A program made the position numbers and the translations under genes. Under the pieces are notes generated by a model that saw nothing but the letters and a program-made list of their open reading frames with translations, made no database searches and had not been told where the DNA came from. DNA of 64,000 bases from Methylobacterium nodulans ORS 2060 (GTDB lineage Bacteria > Pseudomonadota > Alphaproteobacteria > Rhizobiales > Beijerinckiaceae). Of the stretch, positions 17,174-25,805 are shown piece by piece. The number at the start of each line of letters is the position of its first letter. The first letter of the stretch is position 1. The stretch covers positions 3,065,501 through 3,129,500 of the forward strand of contig NC_011894.1 of NCBI RefSeq assembly GCF_000022085.1, written 5' to 3'.

Positions 17174-18924
17174 GGATACTGTTGGCGAATTCGGCCGCTA
17201 TGCAGCGAGAGCCTCGAAGCGTGAGGTGCGCGTGGGGGCCAGCGGGCGGTGCGAGAACCAAGCGGCGAGACGATCAAGATTGAGAGCGGCCGCCGTCGCC
17301 ACGCTCTGCAGGGTCATCTTCGCCAGTCCGCGATAGCGCGCTCGGCGCAAGCCGAAGCTCCGCACGCCCTGCGCGATCGTCGCCTCAATGCCTTGTCGCT
17401 GCCCGTAGAGCTGCCGGCCCTCCTCGCTCTCCTGCCGCATCCGCGCGGCCGCCAGCGCCTCGTGCTCCGCACGCGGATGCAGGCTGAGCCGGCGGCTCCC
17501 CGCCCGGGTGCACCGCGGCTTGGCTGGACACACGCGGCAGACGGCGGGGCTGAAGCCTGCGCGTATGAACGCGCGTCCGCTCACCTTGTCCCTGTACGTG
17601 CCCCAACTCGTACTCTCGCGGCCCTCGGGGCAGCACACGCGACAGCGCTCCCAGTCGACCGCGAAGTCCGTGACGTGGAACGCCCCCTCCTCACGCGTCT
17701 GCCAACTCTGGTTCGACCGCGCGGGGCCGATCAGGGCGATGCCGTGCCGCTCGTGCGCCGCGACCAGATGCTCGGCGCTGATATAGGCCGCGTCGACCAG
17801 GTGCTCGGAGGGGATCAGATCCAGGCCCGCCAGGGCGGCATGGATCACGCCGGTGCGCATCGCCTCATGCACATTGGCCGGAGTGGTGTCGGCGTGAACG
17901 ACCAACCGAGGCAGGTCGGGGTCGCAGGTCTCGGTCAGGTGGACCATGTAGCCGGTCCACTCCGTTCCAGACTTGGCCCGGAACCGCGCCTCGACGTCGT
18001 AGGGCGACTCGACCCGGTCGCCGGGCCCGCGTCCCTGCACCGGGCGCAGCCGGACGCTGGTGCCGGCGGGTGGACTTCCGTCCCCTGCGCGCTCGAAGTG
18101 CCGCGCCCATACCCGGCGCAGCACGGCCACGGCAGGCAAGGCGACAGCGAGTGGCGGCGCGCTCGCGCCATCCAGCGCGTCGAGCAGGCGGTAGCCGTCC
18201 GCCCCGACCTGCAGCACGTAGGCCTCGCGCTTGGGGCCGGTCTCCGGCAGTCGCGCATCCTCGATGCGGCGATCGTAGCGCTCGTGCCAGTCGGGCGGGG
18301 CGACACGGCGCAGCCAGTCGGGGGCGAGGGCCGCGACCGCGTTGAGAGCCGCCCGCAGCGTCTCGGCCAACAGCTCGACCCGGTTGAGGTCGCGCACCGC
18401 GGCGAGCACGTGGGTGCTGTCGGTGCGCTGGCGCCCGCGCGCCTTGAGCACGCCCTGGTCGCGCGCGGCATCGAGGATGCGGGCCAGCAGCCGCCCGGTG
18501 GCCTCGTGCTGCAGCAGCCGACCGCGGAACTCGCACAGGACGCTGTAGTCGAAGCCGGGATCGGCCAGATCAAGTCCCAGCAGGTACTTCCAGTCAATCC
18601 GCGCCCGGACCGCCTCGGCGGCTTGGCGATCGCTCATGCTCTCCCGAAACTGCAAGAGCGTGACCAGGGCCAAGCGCCAGGGCGCGTAGGCGGGCTGGCC
18701 GCGTGCGGGATAGAGGTCGGCGAACGCGGCATCAGCGAAGATTGTGCCGAGCCGCGTGCGCAGGAGCAGGTAGGGGTTGCCGCGCCGGAACGCGGTTTGG
18801 GCCACCCGGGCGGTGTCCTCAGGGACCGGTGGGAGTGGGTGGTGCGGCCGGAGCGACATGAGCGACCTCCGAGCGGGACGGTCAGCCTACACCCAGCACC
18901 CCCCGGAATTCGCCAACAGTGTCC
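17174..18924. mobile_element. Complete IS1182-family insertion sequence (1751 bp)
   Basis: The ends are a 19-bp inverted repeat (GGAYACTGTTGGCGAATTC) at 17174-17192 and 18906-18924 with one mismatch. GGTC flanks both ends (17170-17173 and 18925-18928), consistent with a 4-bp target duplication. One intact transposase fills the element. Confidence 0.85.
17198..18859 (-). CDS. IS1182-family transposase
   Basis: A 553-residue full-length transposase. The N-terminal domain contains LYPARGQPAYAPWRLALVTLLQ and DRQAAEAVRARIDWKYLLGL, the DUF772-type block of the family. The DDE core includes GRQRTDSTHVLAAVRDLNR with a catalytic Asp, a second Asp-bearing block near VHADTTPANVHE, and the C-terminal GIEATIAQGVRSFGLRRARY with the catalytic Glu. 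The frame is open throughout. A long antisense ORF on the other strand is a GC-rich shadow. Confidence 0.92.
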   Translation of the reverse strand: MSLRPHHPLPPVPEDTARVAQTAFRRGNPYLLLRTRLGTIFADAAFADLYPARGQPAYAPWRLALVTLLQFRESMSDRQAAEAVRARIDWKYLLGLDLADPGFDYSVLCEFRGRLLQHEATGRLLARILDAARDQGVLKARGRQRTDSTHVLAAVRDLNRVELLAETLRAALNAVAALAPDWLRRVAPPDWHERYDRRIEDARLPETGPKREAYVLQVGADGYRLLDALDGASAPPLAVALPAVAVLRRVWARHFERAGDGSPPAGTSVRLRPVQGRGPGDRVESPYDVEARFRAKSGTEWTGYMVHLTETCDPDLPRLVVHADTTPANVHEAMRTGVIHAALAGLDLIPSEHLVDAAYISAEHLVAAHERHGIALIGPARSNQSWQTREEGAFHVTDFAVDWERCRVCCPEGRESTSWGTYRDKVSGRAFIRAGFSPAVCRVCPAKPRCTRAGSRRLSLHPRAEHEALAAARMRQESEEGRQLYGQRQGIEATIAQGVRSFGLRRARYRGLAKMTLQSVATAAALNLDRLAAWFSHRPLAPTRTSRFEALAA

Positions 18925-19019
18925 GGTCGTTTTCTGGACACGTGATCACCCTAAGCTCTGGCCGCAGGTTCTGAACAATATGATGTTCACCAATCGCAAT
19001 TTAGGCAAAGATTACAGGC

Positions 19020-19714
19020 ATGAAGCTGGTCATCATCTCCGACATTCACGGCAACCTGGACGCCTTGCAGGCACTCCCGGAAGGGTATGATGAGCTTTGG
19101 GTGCTCGGAGATCTGGTGAACTACGGCCCGCAATCGCGGGAGGTGGTCGAGGAGATCAGGGAGAAGGCGTCGCTGATCGTTCAGGGCAACCACGATCACG
19201 CGGTTGGCCACGACGACGACAGCCGGTGGAGCGCGCGCTATCGCGTCCTGGCTGAGACGACCCGCCGGCACACGTCATCCATACTGAGCGACTGGCAGAA
19301 AGCCTATCTGCGCGACCTGCCACTCCACGCCCAGGCGGTGCGGGAAGGGGTGCGCTTTCACCTGACGCACGCGACACCCTCGGACCCCCCCTGTATGGGC
19401 GTTGCGCGCCCGAAGGACGGGGGAGCGAGCTGGAGGCCGTGACGGCCGACGTGCTGCTCGTCGGCCACAGCCACATGCCATTCCTCGGCCGGTTCGGGAA
19501 CCAGACCGTGTTGAACCCCGGCAGCCTCGGCCAGCCGCGCGCAGGGGAACCCCGCGCGAGCTATGCCGTCTGGCAGGACGGCACCTTCACGCTGCGGTCC
19601 TTCCCCTACCCGGTCGAGGACACTGTGGCGAAGCTGCAAGCGCTGGGGTTCCCCGCCGCGATTGAGGAGGAGTTGACCACGATCCTGCGCACCGGCGCGG
19701 TGAAGGCCGGCTGA
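19020..19714 (+). pseudogene. YfcE-like calcineurin-type metallophosphoesterase, frameshifted in a C7 tract
   Basis: The first frame gives MKLVIISDIHGNLDAL (metal-binding D-x-H), LGDLVNYGP (GD) and QGNHDHAV (GNHD). After HATPSDP the frame changes within a run of seven C at 19385-19391, and the second frame continues ADVLLVGHSHMPF (GHSH) and NPGSLGQPR. All five metal-binding motifs are present across the two frames, so one indel in the C run would restore a protein of about 230 residues. This could be a sequencing error, a recent mutation or slipped-strand variation. Confidence 0.75.
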
Positions 19715-19727
19715 CCGGCATGATGGT

Positions 19728-20055
19728 TCAGCGCTGGATCAGCACCACGCCGCCGATCAGCAGCGCAACACCGACCAGGCGCGGCACGTCGATCGGCCGC
19801 TGGGCAAGGCTGAGCCAGCCGAAATGATCGAACGTCACGGACGCGAGCATCTGGCCGGTGATGAGCAGCGCGATGAACGTCGCGGCCCCGAACTGCGGCA
19901 CGAGGAAGATCGCCAGGCCGATGAAGATCGCGCCGAACAGCCCCCCCACTCCATGGCCACCACGGGATGCGTCCGGCGACCGTGGCGGACGGGAGGGGAT
20001 CGCGCAGGGACACGGCGAGCAGCGCCATGCACACGCCCCCGACGAAGTAGCTCAT
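19728..20055 (-). pseudogene. DUF606/YdcZ-like DMT membrane protein, 5'-truncated and frameshifted
   Basis: The minus strand encodes the C-terminal half of a DUF606 inner-membrane protein: MSYFVGGVCMALLAVSL in one frame, then LFGAIFIGLAIFLVPQFGAA and TFIALLITGQMLASVTFDHF in another. The change of frame falls in a run of seven G on the coding strand (C on the plus strand, about 19941-19947). The N-terminal half of the family is missing. Confidence 0.65.
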
Positions 20056-20111
20056 GAATGGACTTGCGCCGGACAAGTGGAGAGCTCTTTCCATGAGGGA
20101 CGAGGTCTCCG

Positions 20112-20270
20112 ATGGCAGAACCGAAGCAGCGCTTCACCCCCGAGTTCCGTGCCGAGGCCGTGCGGCTTGCCCAGGCCAGCGGGCGCTCGCGGCGCGAGCG
20201 CGCGGCCGATCTCGGGATCGGGCTGTCGACCTGCGGTCCTGGATCGACCGCGGTCGCGAGCGAGAGATGG
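20112..20270 (+). pseudogene. IS3-family orfA fragment
   Basis: The sequence MAEPKQRFTPEFRAEAVRLA followed by RRERAADLGIGLST is the HTH start of an IS3-family OrfA. A one-base deletion after LST moves the continuation (RSWIDRGRERE) to another frame, and the element ends near 20270 at the junction with umuC sequence. No orfB is present. Confidence 0.65.
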
Positions 20271-20296
20271 AACAGCCACCAGCTGATCGTCAGGAG

Positions 20297-20735
20297 GACA
20301 TGGCCGCCGAGCTCGGGGATGCTCTTGGCGATATGGTTGGCGAGCTTGGCGAGGGTCTTGGGCGGCCCGATCCCGACGCAGGTGGCCAGGCCCGTCCAGC
20401 GCCGCACGGTCGAGCGCAGGTCGCGGGCGAGTTCCAGCCTCTCCCGCTCGCGCACGTCCGACAGGTCGAGGAAGCTCTCGTCGATCGAGTACACCTCCAC
20501 GTCGGGCGCGAAGGTCCGGTAGGACGGCATTGGCCCTCGCCGACATGTCGCCGTAGAGGGCGTAGTTCGACGAGAACACCCGCACCTTCTCGCGTCGGCA
20601 CAGGTCGCGGATCATGAAGCAGGGCGTGCCCATCTTGATCCCGAGCGCCTTGGCCTCGCTGGTACGGGCAATGGCGCAGCCACCGTTGTTGCTCAGCACG
20701 ATCCCCGGCACACCCGTGAGGCGCGGGTCAAAGCA
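20297..20735 (-). pseudogene. umuC: UmuC-like Y-family DNA polymerase fragment
   Basis: The minus strand starts at FDPRLTGVPGIVLSNNGGCAI (about residue 20 of UmuC) and continues RTSEAKALGIKMGTPCF and VFSSNYALYGDMSARAN. It shifts frame near 20528 into FAPDVEVYSIDESFLDLSDV with the catalytic DE pair, then ends after AKLANHIAKSIPELGG. Both ends of the roughly 420-residue polymerase are missing, so it is non-functional. Confidence 0.8.
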
Positions 20736-20759
20736 TGAAGGGGATGCGCAATAGCCCAC

Positions 20760-21493
20760 TCCAGTCTGCTGCCTGCTCGCCGACCCGGTAGAGACTCACG
20801 CCGCCCTCCGCGTTAGAACGAAAAGAGTACAAACGGGCGGGACGTGCCGTGGCCGGATGAGACGGCCTGAAGCGCAGATAGAGCAACCTCTCGACCATCG
20901 TCCGAATCGTCTCCCGCGAGTGGCAGGCTTGGAACCGTCTAACGCTTCGGTCCACGGGTTTCGGAGGTGGGGTCAATCCGTGACCACCCTGAGTACTCAA
21001 GGAGATAGACGAGCCTCGTGGAGACCGGCGGAGCCGTTCAAACGGCTGCCGAGGGGGCAGGGCGGCGGTAGCCGAAGCGGGTCGCAAGATTCGTGCGGAG
21101 AAGCAGCGCCGTGGTCGGCTGGAGAGGCTTCAGCGCCCATTCGAGCGGGGTTTTCATGAGCTTGCGTGCAGTCGACCAAACTAGTGATGTACCCCGAGTA
21201 CCGAGGGGCTGCACCGTGTGGAGGATGCGGCGAGGACGTCGAGAGCTAACACGGGCACAAACCCGTAGCTCTTACGGGTTTGTGCCGAACCACCCTCTGA
21301 ACCTGCCCACTACCCGGTGGTAGCGATCCGTTCGCCTGCGCCGCCACCTCGAAGCAAACGAATACTTTGGATAAATTAAGCGTATGAAGCGGCCAAGCGC
21401 GTCGATTACATCTGATAAACCGCAGATTATGGTCTGCCATGATCCGCATAAAACGTGGTATAACGCCACCATTGACAGAATGGTGGAGTATCG
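20760..21493. other. Intergenic stretch before the first MucR-like gene
   Basis: About 730 bp with no supportable gene. It contains a perfect GGGTTTGTGCC/GGCACAAACCC inverted repeat around 21255-21285, able to form a hairpin. Otherwise I see only short shadow frames. Confidence 0.35.
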
Positions 21494-21506
21494 TGCATCG
21501 CTGCAC
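21494..21506 (+). promoter_or_regulatory. Conserved motif upstream of MucR-like gene 1
   Basis: TGCATCGCTGCAC, 53 bp before the start codon at 21559. The same 13-mer with one change (T for C) occurs at 31832-31844, 43 bp before the paralogous gene at 31887. The imperfect dyad TGCA-tcgc-TGCA suggests an operator, possibly for autoregulation. Confidence 0.4.
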
Positions 21507-21558
21507 ATGGCAGCCTCCTCTCAGAGTGAGGCTGATGAACATTGGTGGGAGCGGCTGC

Positions 21559-21963
21559 ATGGCGCTTGGAACTGAACCGGATTCAAAGTTGATCACTTTG
21601 GTGACCGATATTGTCTCGGCGTACGTGTCCCACAACAGCGTGCCGATGAGTGAGCTGCCGACGCTGATCCAAAGTGTGTCCGACCAGCTCGGAAGCCTCG
21701 GACAACCTGCCGAACCGGAATCCGAACCGCTCGTTCCGCCGGTGCCGATCAAGAAGACGGTAATGCCGGACGCGATCATCAGCCTGGAGGACGGTAGGCC
21801 CTACAAGTCGCTGAAGCGCCATCTCAGCACGCGCGGGCTCACACCCGAGGAATACCGCAAGAAGTGGGGCCTGCCGCCGGATTACCCGATGGTGGCGGCG
21901 AACTACGCTGCGCAACGCTCCGAACTCGCCAAGAGGATCGGCCTCGGTAGGAAGGCGAGCTGA
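21559..21963 (+). CDS. MucR/Ros-type transcriptional regulator lacking zinc ligands
   Basis: A 134-residue protein with the MucR/Ros organisation: N-terminal helices (LITLVTDIVSAYVSHNSVPM), a Pro-rich linker (PPVPIKKTVMPDAI), and the C-terminal DNA-binding fold SLEDGRPYKSLKRHLSTRGL then TPEEYRKKWGLPPDYPMVA. In Ros the fold is held by Cys-Cys-His-His; here both Cys positions are Ser and Asp and the final His region is TRG, so metal binding is doubtful. The start at 21559 was chosen over the upstream in-frame ATG at 21439 because the homologous region begins there. A paralogue lies at 31887. Confidence 0.85.
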   Translation: MALGTEPDSKLITLVTDIVSAYVSHNSVPMSELPTLIQSVSDQLGSLGQPAEPESEPLVPPVPIKKTVMPDAIISLEDGRPYKSLKRHLSTRGLTPEEYRKKWGLPPDYPMVAANYAAQRSELAKRIGLGRKAS

Positions 21964-22068
21964 GGGCGAAGCCAGTCTCAGCAGGTCCTGGCACCCAAGC
22001 GTCCTGCGCGCCTTCCGGGACCTTGAGGACTCGCTGGGTGCCGTGGCCAGTGGCCGGACCGACAGACC

Positions 22069-22371
22069 ATGAACAAGGGTCACCTTGCCAAACTCCCCCG
22101 CCGCGGGTTGTTCTGCCTTCCTATGAGCGCTCACGCAGCAGAATGCTGCGTGGAGAGAAATAGCATTGAAAAGATTGATCATATTAATCGCGAAATACGC
22201 ATATTGGAATTGGGCAACTTGTCGGATTTGCTCAAATCCGCTACAGAATTCTCCAGAGATGATACAAAGCAAGAACAGTTCGCTGATACTTGTAAGCCTG
22301 CACTTGACAGGGCTATTCCAAATTCAGAAATAGGCCAGAAAAAGCAAGATCTGACCTCGGAGATAACTTAA
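22069..22371 (+). CDS. Hypothetical protein, 100 aa, A/T-rich
   Basis: The ORF is less GC-rich than the rest of the window. The second half reads as hydrophilic, helix-forming sequence (ELGNLSDLLKSATEFSRDD). No family recognised. Base composition here and downstream to about 22700 suggests foreign DNA; the gene may be real but horizontally acquired, or chance. Confidence 0.3.
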   Translation: MNKGHLAKLPRRGLFCLPMSAHAAECCVERNSIEKIDHINREIRILELGNLSDLLKSATEFSRDDTKQEQFADTCKPALDRAIPNSEIGQKKQDLTSEIT

Positions 22372-22812
22372 ATATTGAAAAGCGCAATAAAAATAAAGCG
22401 AGCCGGGCTGCAAATCTGCCGCTGACCTATTTTTGTGACTTCTCTCTGCCGTGAGAGGCGATCAACCTCCTAATGATCTTTTTAACGTGCGCGCGTACTT
22501 TGTCACTGTGCTCAGATGATTCCTGGCTTATGTAAGTGTCTTCGAGCTTAGACAGTGCGAAAATCACTTTTGTCTCCATACCGATGGGGAATAACCGGTA
22601 TCTAGGGCGGCGCGGATTCCCGTCAATGCCACCTAATCACTTATAGCCTACTGCCTACTCCGAATCATCACAAGTAAGTGAAAATACCGTGTTACGATCG
22701 GTTGCATAGCGTGTAGATAAGCGAAGTTCGCTCGAGACGGGGAGAGCCGGTGGTTGACTACGTAGGTAGACAGTTCCGGACTGGTCCTGTGGTACGGACC
22801 GCAGGAGGCTCC
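22372..22812. other. A/T-enriched intergenic stretch
   Basis: About 440 bp with no supportable ORF and visibly lower GC than the surroundings. I saw no IS end, RNA gene or tandem repeat in it. Confidence 0.4.
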
Positions 22813-23151
22813 GTGGCACAGCGCTTCTACTTCGACCTCACCGATGGGCTCACCACCATCCGCGACGACGAGGGCGTGGAGGCTGACGACTTAGCCGACG
22901 CGCTAGAGCCGTGCCCGTTTCGGTTGAAACGGCCGCGGCTCTCAAGTCTTTGATTTTTCGCGCTCCCTTGCGCCGAACCGGCATCCGCTTCGGCGGGGAG
23001 CGCTCTAAAGCAAGCCGAGGCCGCGCTGGCGGAGATGAGAGCTGCTGGCGAGTTGGCCGACTTCGAAGAGGGCTGGAGGCTCGTCATTCGCATCAGGGCC
23101 AATGTAAACCTCACCACGATCCCGATCGTGCCGGCGAGCGGGCCGCAGTGA
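22813..23151 (+). pseudogene. DUF6894-like small protein gene split by a 100-bp repeat
   Basis: A GTG start at 22813 with CAGGAGG upstream gives VAQRFYFDLTDGLTTIRDDE and GVEADDLADAL, the beginning of a DUF6894-type protein (compare 34030-34287). At codon CTA (22903-22905) a 100-bp element intervenes. Deleting it with one copy of the flanking TA rejoins the frame exactly at AAG (23008), continuing KQAEAALAEMRAAGELADF to a stop at 23149-23151 and rebuilding a 78-residue protein. As it stands the product is truncated. Confidence 0.7.
22906..23005 (+). repeat. 100-bp two-hairpin non-autonomous element, copy 1
   Basis: The element is flanked by TA on both sides (22904-22905 and 23006-23007). It begins GAGCCGTGCCCGTTTCGG and ends GGGGAGCGCTC. 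The first 36 bp fold as one hairpin (GAGCCG...CGTTTC/GAAACG...CGGCTC), and the last 45 or so as another (GCGCTCCC...TTCGGCGGGGAGCGC). Related copies lie at 24065, 27614 and, inverted, 34503. Confidence 0.75.
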
Positions 23152-23302
23152 CTGTCCCGCCGCCACACCTATTCACCCTCCGATCCGCAGGGCATGCCGG
23201 ACACGAAAGAACGCCAGCACGGGTGGGGGAACCCGGCCGGCGCCAAAACTGAGACCCATGCAGCGGGCGCATCGCGCAGCGGCTTGCGATGGTTCCGGGC
23301 CC

Positions 23303-23401
23303 TCAGGCGCCCATCCACACCACCTTGAATTGCTCCCGGCGAGCCTTGGCGTTCATGGTCTCGCAGGTGGCGCGGGCCTGCCGCTCCGAGACGAAGGTCA
23401 T
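23303..23401 (-). CDS. Putative 32-aa protein
   Basis: A short minus-strand ORF, MTFVSERQARATCETMNAKA to the end KVVWMGA. The composition is protein-like (paired Glu/Arg helix, Trp near the end) and differs from shadow frames, but no ribosome binding site stands out. It lies just downstream of the degenerate Cache-domain gene and may be the tail of another small degraded gene. Confidence 0.3.
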   Translation of the reverse strand: MTFVSERQARATCETMNAKARREQFKVVWMGA

Positions 23402-23425
23402 CCGGACAATCCCTTTGGTGTGCCG

Positions 23426-23944
23426 CTATTGCTTCGGATAGCCGACGTAGTAAATTCCTAAAATTTCGCTTCGAGCATCCCGGATTGGCTCGTAGCCCGT
23501 TGTGTAAGGCTTGCCAAAATATCTACATCGCCAAAGAAATTTTCGCCTTTTCTGATGGCCGCAATGGCCTTGCCTGCCGTGCCTAAGTTCGCGGCAATCG
23601 CCAGCGAGTCGTCCTCTTTTTCATATTCGTTGTTACTCGGATGAATTCATCTCTATCTTTCACAAATATATTTGCTGTGTCGCCCTTTTCTTTTTGGATT
23701 TTTTCAACAAGCGTGAAGCTTCCGTTCATCGTGTGCTTCCAAAGTAAAGAACGGGCACCTTCTTCACTACCAACTCTTCCTCGCCTTTAATGCTTGGCGC
23801 GCTAATTGCAGCGGCTTTTGACTTGAGAAGTTGCATTGCAGATTGAACATCTTCAGCGGGCCCGACTAACACTCGTGCCGGCGCCGCTCCTGAGAACATG
23901 GCAGTCAAAGCTACCAGTGCGAAGGCGACGGTAGACTTTTTCAT
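23426..23944 (-). pseudogene. Exported single-Cache-domain sensor-like protein, three frameshifts
   Basis: The product starts with a signal peptide (MKKSTVAFALVALTAMFSGA, cleavage near APA). It then requires frame changes near 23727, 23625 and 23510 to read MNGSFTLVEKIQKEKGDTAN, IFVKDRDEFIRVTTN, GTAGKAIAAIRKGENFFGDVD and GKPYTTGYEPIRD, ending in ILGIYYVGYPKQ. That series is the standard order of the Cache_3/sCache ligand-binding domain. Three lesions make it a clear pseudogene. The repeat element at 24065 lies upstream of its start. Confidence 0.72.
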
Positions 23945-24064
23945 CTTTGCCTCCCACCAGCCTCACAGCACCTCGGTGGGCGGACATCGGGCGTGGAGGC
24001 CCATCTCAGTCATGCGAAGAAACTCACGCCTGCCGTCGCCTTTTGTCAATCAGCCGATCCCCTG

Positions 24065-24164
24065 GAGCAGGATCCGTTCACGGTGGAACGGCTTCTGCTC
24101 TCGCTCTTTCGGGTCTGTCGCATTGTCTGCGACGAACCGGCATCCACTTCGTCGGAAAATGCTC
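24065..24164 (+). repeat. 100-bp two-hairpin non-autonomous element, copy 2
   Basis: This copy begins GAGCAGGATCCGTTCACGG and ends GAAAATGCTC followed by TA; its left flank is TG instead of TA. It has the same length and two-hairpin layout as copy 1, but its sequence matches a form (CGAACCGGCATCCACTTCGT) that I recognise as widespread between genes in Rhizobiales. Confidence 0.7.
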
Positions 24165-24410
24165 TAGTAGCCCACTTTCAGCAGCATTATGGCGGGGTGG
24201 CTGATCCGGCAGGAGCGGAGGCGGTCCTGACTCGCCAAAGTGACTCTTCGCGCAATTGCGCGGATTGGGCTCGGCCGTCCGCCTTTGGTTGAGCTTGGGG
24301 TATGAAGCGCCCCGGGTTTCGCGGAGGCTCCAACTCTTGAATGTGCGCCGCGGACGTCCGGGGGCGGGACAGAAACCGCACGGCCACCACCGGCTAGACC
24401 GGTCCGCGGC

Positions 24411-24512
24411 TTCCACGCGCAGCGTCGCGAAATGCTTGCACGGCAGAATGCGCCCGAGGCGCAGCGGCGCATGGCAGTGCGGACGGCGATCCTGCTGGCG
24501 AGGCCAACGTAG
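24411..24512 (+). pseudogene. Repeated small-protein tail (AVRTAILLAR family), copy 2
   Basis: The frame reads MLARQNAPEAQRRM then AVRTAILLARPT and stop. It is closely similar to the frame at 29558-29665 (VLARENAPEAQRRMVVRTAI) and to the end of the ORF at 1139-1387. No complete upstream reading frame is present, so this looks like a broken copy. Confidence 0.4.
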
Positions 24513-24727
24513 GCAGGCATCACTCGGCTTCGAGCGCTACACACTATCTGCAAAGCTTAGTGGGCCAATGGAGGCGCCCTGAAACGATTACAATGGCATT
24601 CCGGTCGGCAGGGTGGACTAATGTACAAGAAACGGCAGCGCTATTTTTCTTTAAACAGTTGGATTAAACCATTGCCTCAAACGATGGAGTGCATCAAAGT
24701 AGCAACAATTTGCAGCCGGAGGTGCGC

Positions 24728-24940
24728 ATGCCGAACCGCGGGTACACCGTGCGGAGGGGGCGCTATGGCTGGTGCGTCTATGCCGTGCACACGGGCAAGC
24801 CGGTCCGCGTGAATGGGCGGGTACAGACGGGGCTGTCGCGCGAGACCGCCATAGCACTTCTCGCGTCGCTGAGGGCCCTCGCCTTCATCGAGGCTGAGTT
24901 CGGCGAGCAGCCGATCATCAAAGGGCGCTCGCTCGATTAG
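24728..24940 (+). CDS. Small hypothetical protein, 70 aa
   Basis: An ORF from ATG 24728 gives a basic N-terminal half (MPNRGYTVRRGRYGWCVYAV) and an acidic C-terminal helix (IALLASLRALAFIEAEFGEQ). A GGAGG lies just upstream, so initiation is plausible. I do not recognise a family. It may be a lineage-specific small protein. Confidence 0.5.
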   Translation: MPNRGYTVRRGRYGWCVYAVHTGKPVRVNGRVQTGLSRETAIALLASLRALAFIEAEFGEQPIIKGRSLD

Positions 24941-25397
24941 AGCGCAGCATCCAGGCGGGCCAGCTCGCGCTGCACCTGCGTCGTCGGTCCGGGCTTCAAC
25001 GATGCGCCTGATCGCGGCAGCGCCGAACGGCGTTCCCTCAATCGATCTGACGAGACCAGATCCTCGCTGACGGGCAAGCGCGGTTGAGCGCTCGCGGCGA
25101 CGTTCAACCTGGGTGAGAGACGGCCGGCGCGGCCGACGCGACACGGAGCGCGTGGCGTTGCCTGTCTCTCCTCTCAGAGCCAGTGATCCCACCACAGCGT
25201 CACCAGCGGGTCGGGTGAGGGACCTGGGCGCTCGGCCCGCTGCCTCCCCGGACAAATCCGCCGCCGGGACATCCTGGCGCATTACGCTCGGATCGCCGAG
25301 CGGAACCGTTGGGGTATGGGATCGGCCGGCCCGCTGCCGGCGCACTACAAGGCCGGCGGGCGGGACGGGCCATGGCCGGATGAGAAGTCCTGACGAG

Positions 25398-25559
25398 AAA
25401 AGCCCCGCCTCGGCCGAGCCGGGCGGGCTTGCTGGCGCTGGGCACGGGACGCATCAGGGTCAAAGCCCAGTCAGCTTGGCTATGGAAGGGCCGCAAGGGG
25501 TGGGGAGCAGCCTTCTGCGCCTTCGCCTGTAATGACCGGGGCTGACCCGTTGCAGACAC
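25398..25559 (+). repeat. Dispersed 160-bp intergenic repeat, copy 2
   Basis: Same-orientation relative of 8716-8876, sharing GCCGGGCGGGC, TATGGAAGGG, GCCTTCGCCTG, ATGACCGGGGCTGACC and TTGCAGAC. The left end holds a strong hairpin (AAGCCCCGCC...GGGCGGGCTT) followed by TTTTCTCG on the minus strand, a terminator-like arrangement for leftward transcription. Confidence 0.65.
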
Positions 25560-25805
25560 TCGACAGCCTCAAGTTGAAGTTGCCTTTGCGGTGGCAAGCG
25601 GACTTATTGAGCAATACGACGCGCACAATTGCTGCTAAGGCTACGCCTACGACATGCCGCGGCCGAGGAACTGGCACTGTCGGCTGCTACGTGTGACCGG
25701 CTGACGCTCAGGGAGGACCCGAGCTACGTCGGCAGTGGCGTCGGCGCGGTGGCGCTCGCCTTGGTCGCCACCCAATACGCGCCGACCAATACCGAGGGGG
25801 CTGAC

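Noticed and set aside
17249..19090. 613-aa plus-strand ORF across IS1182
   Set aside because: Antisense to the intact IS1182 transposase; Pro/Arg/Gly-rich with no recognisable domain.
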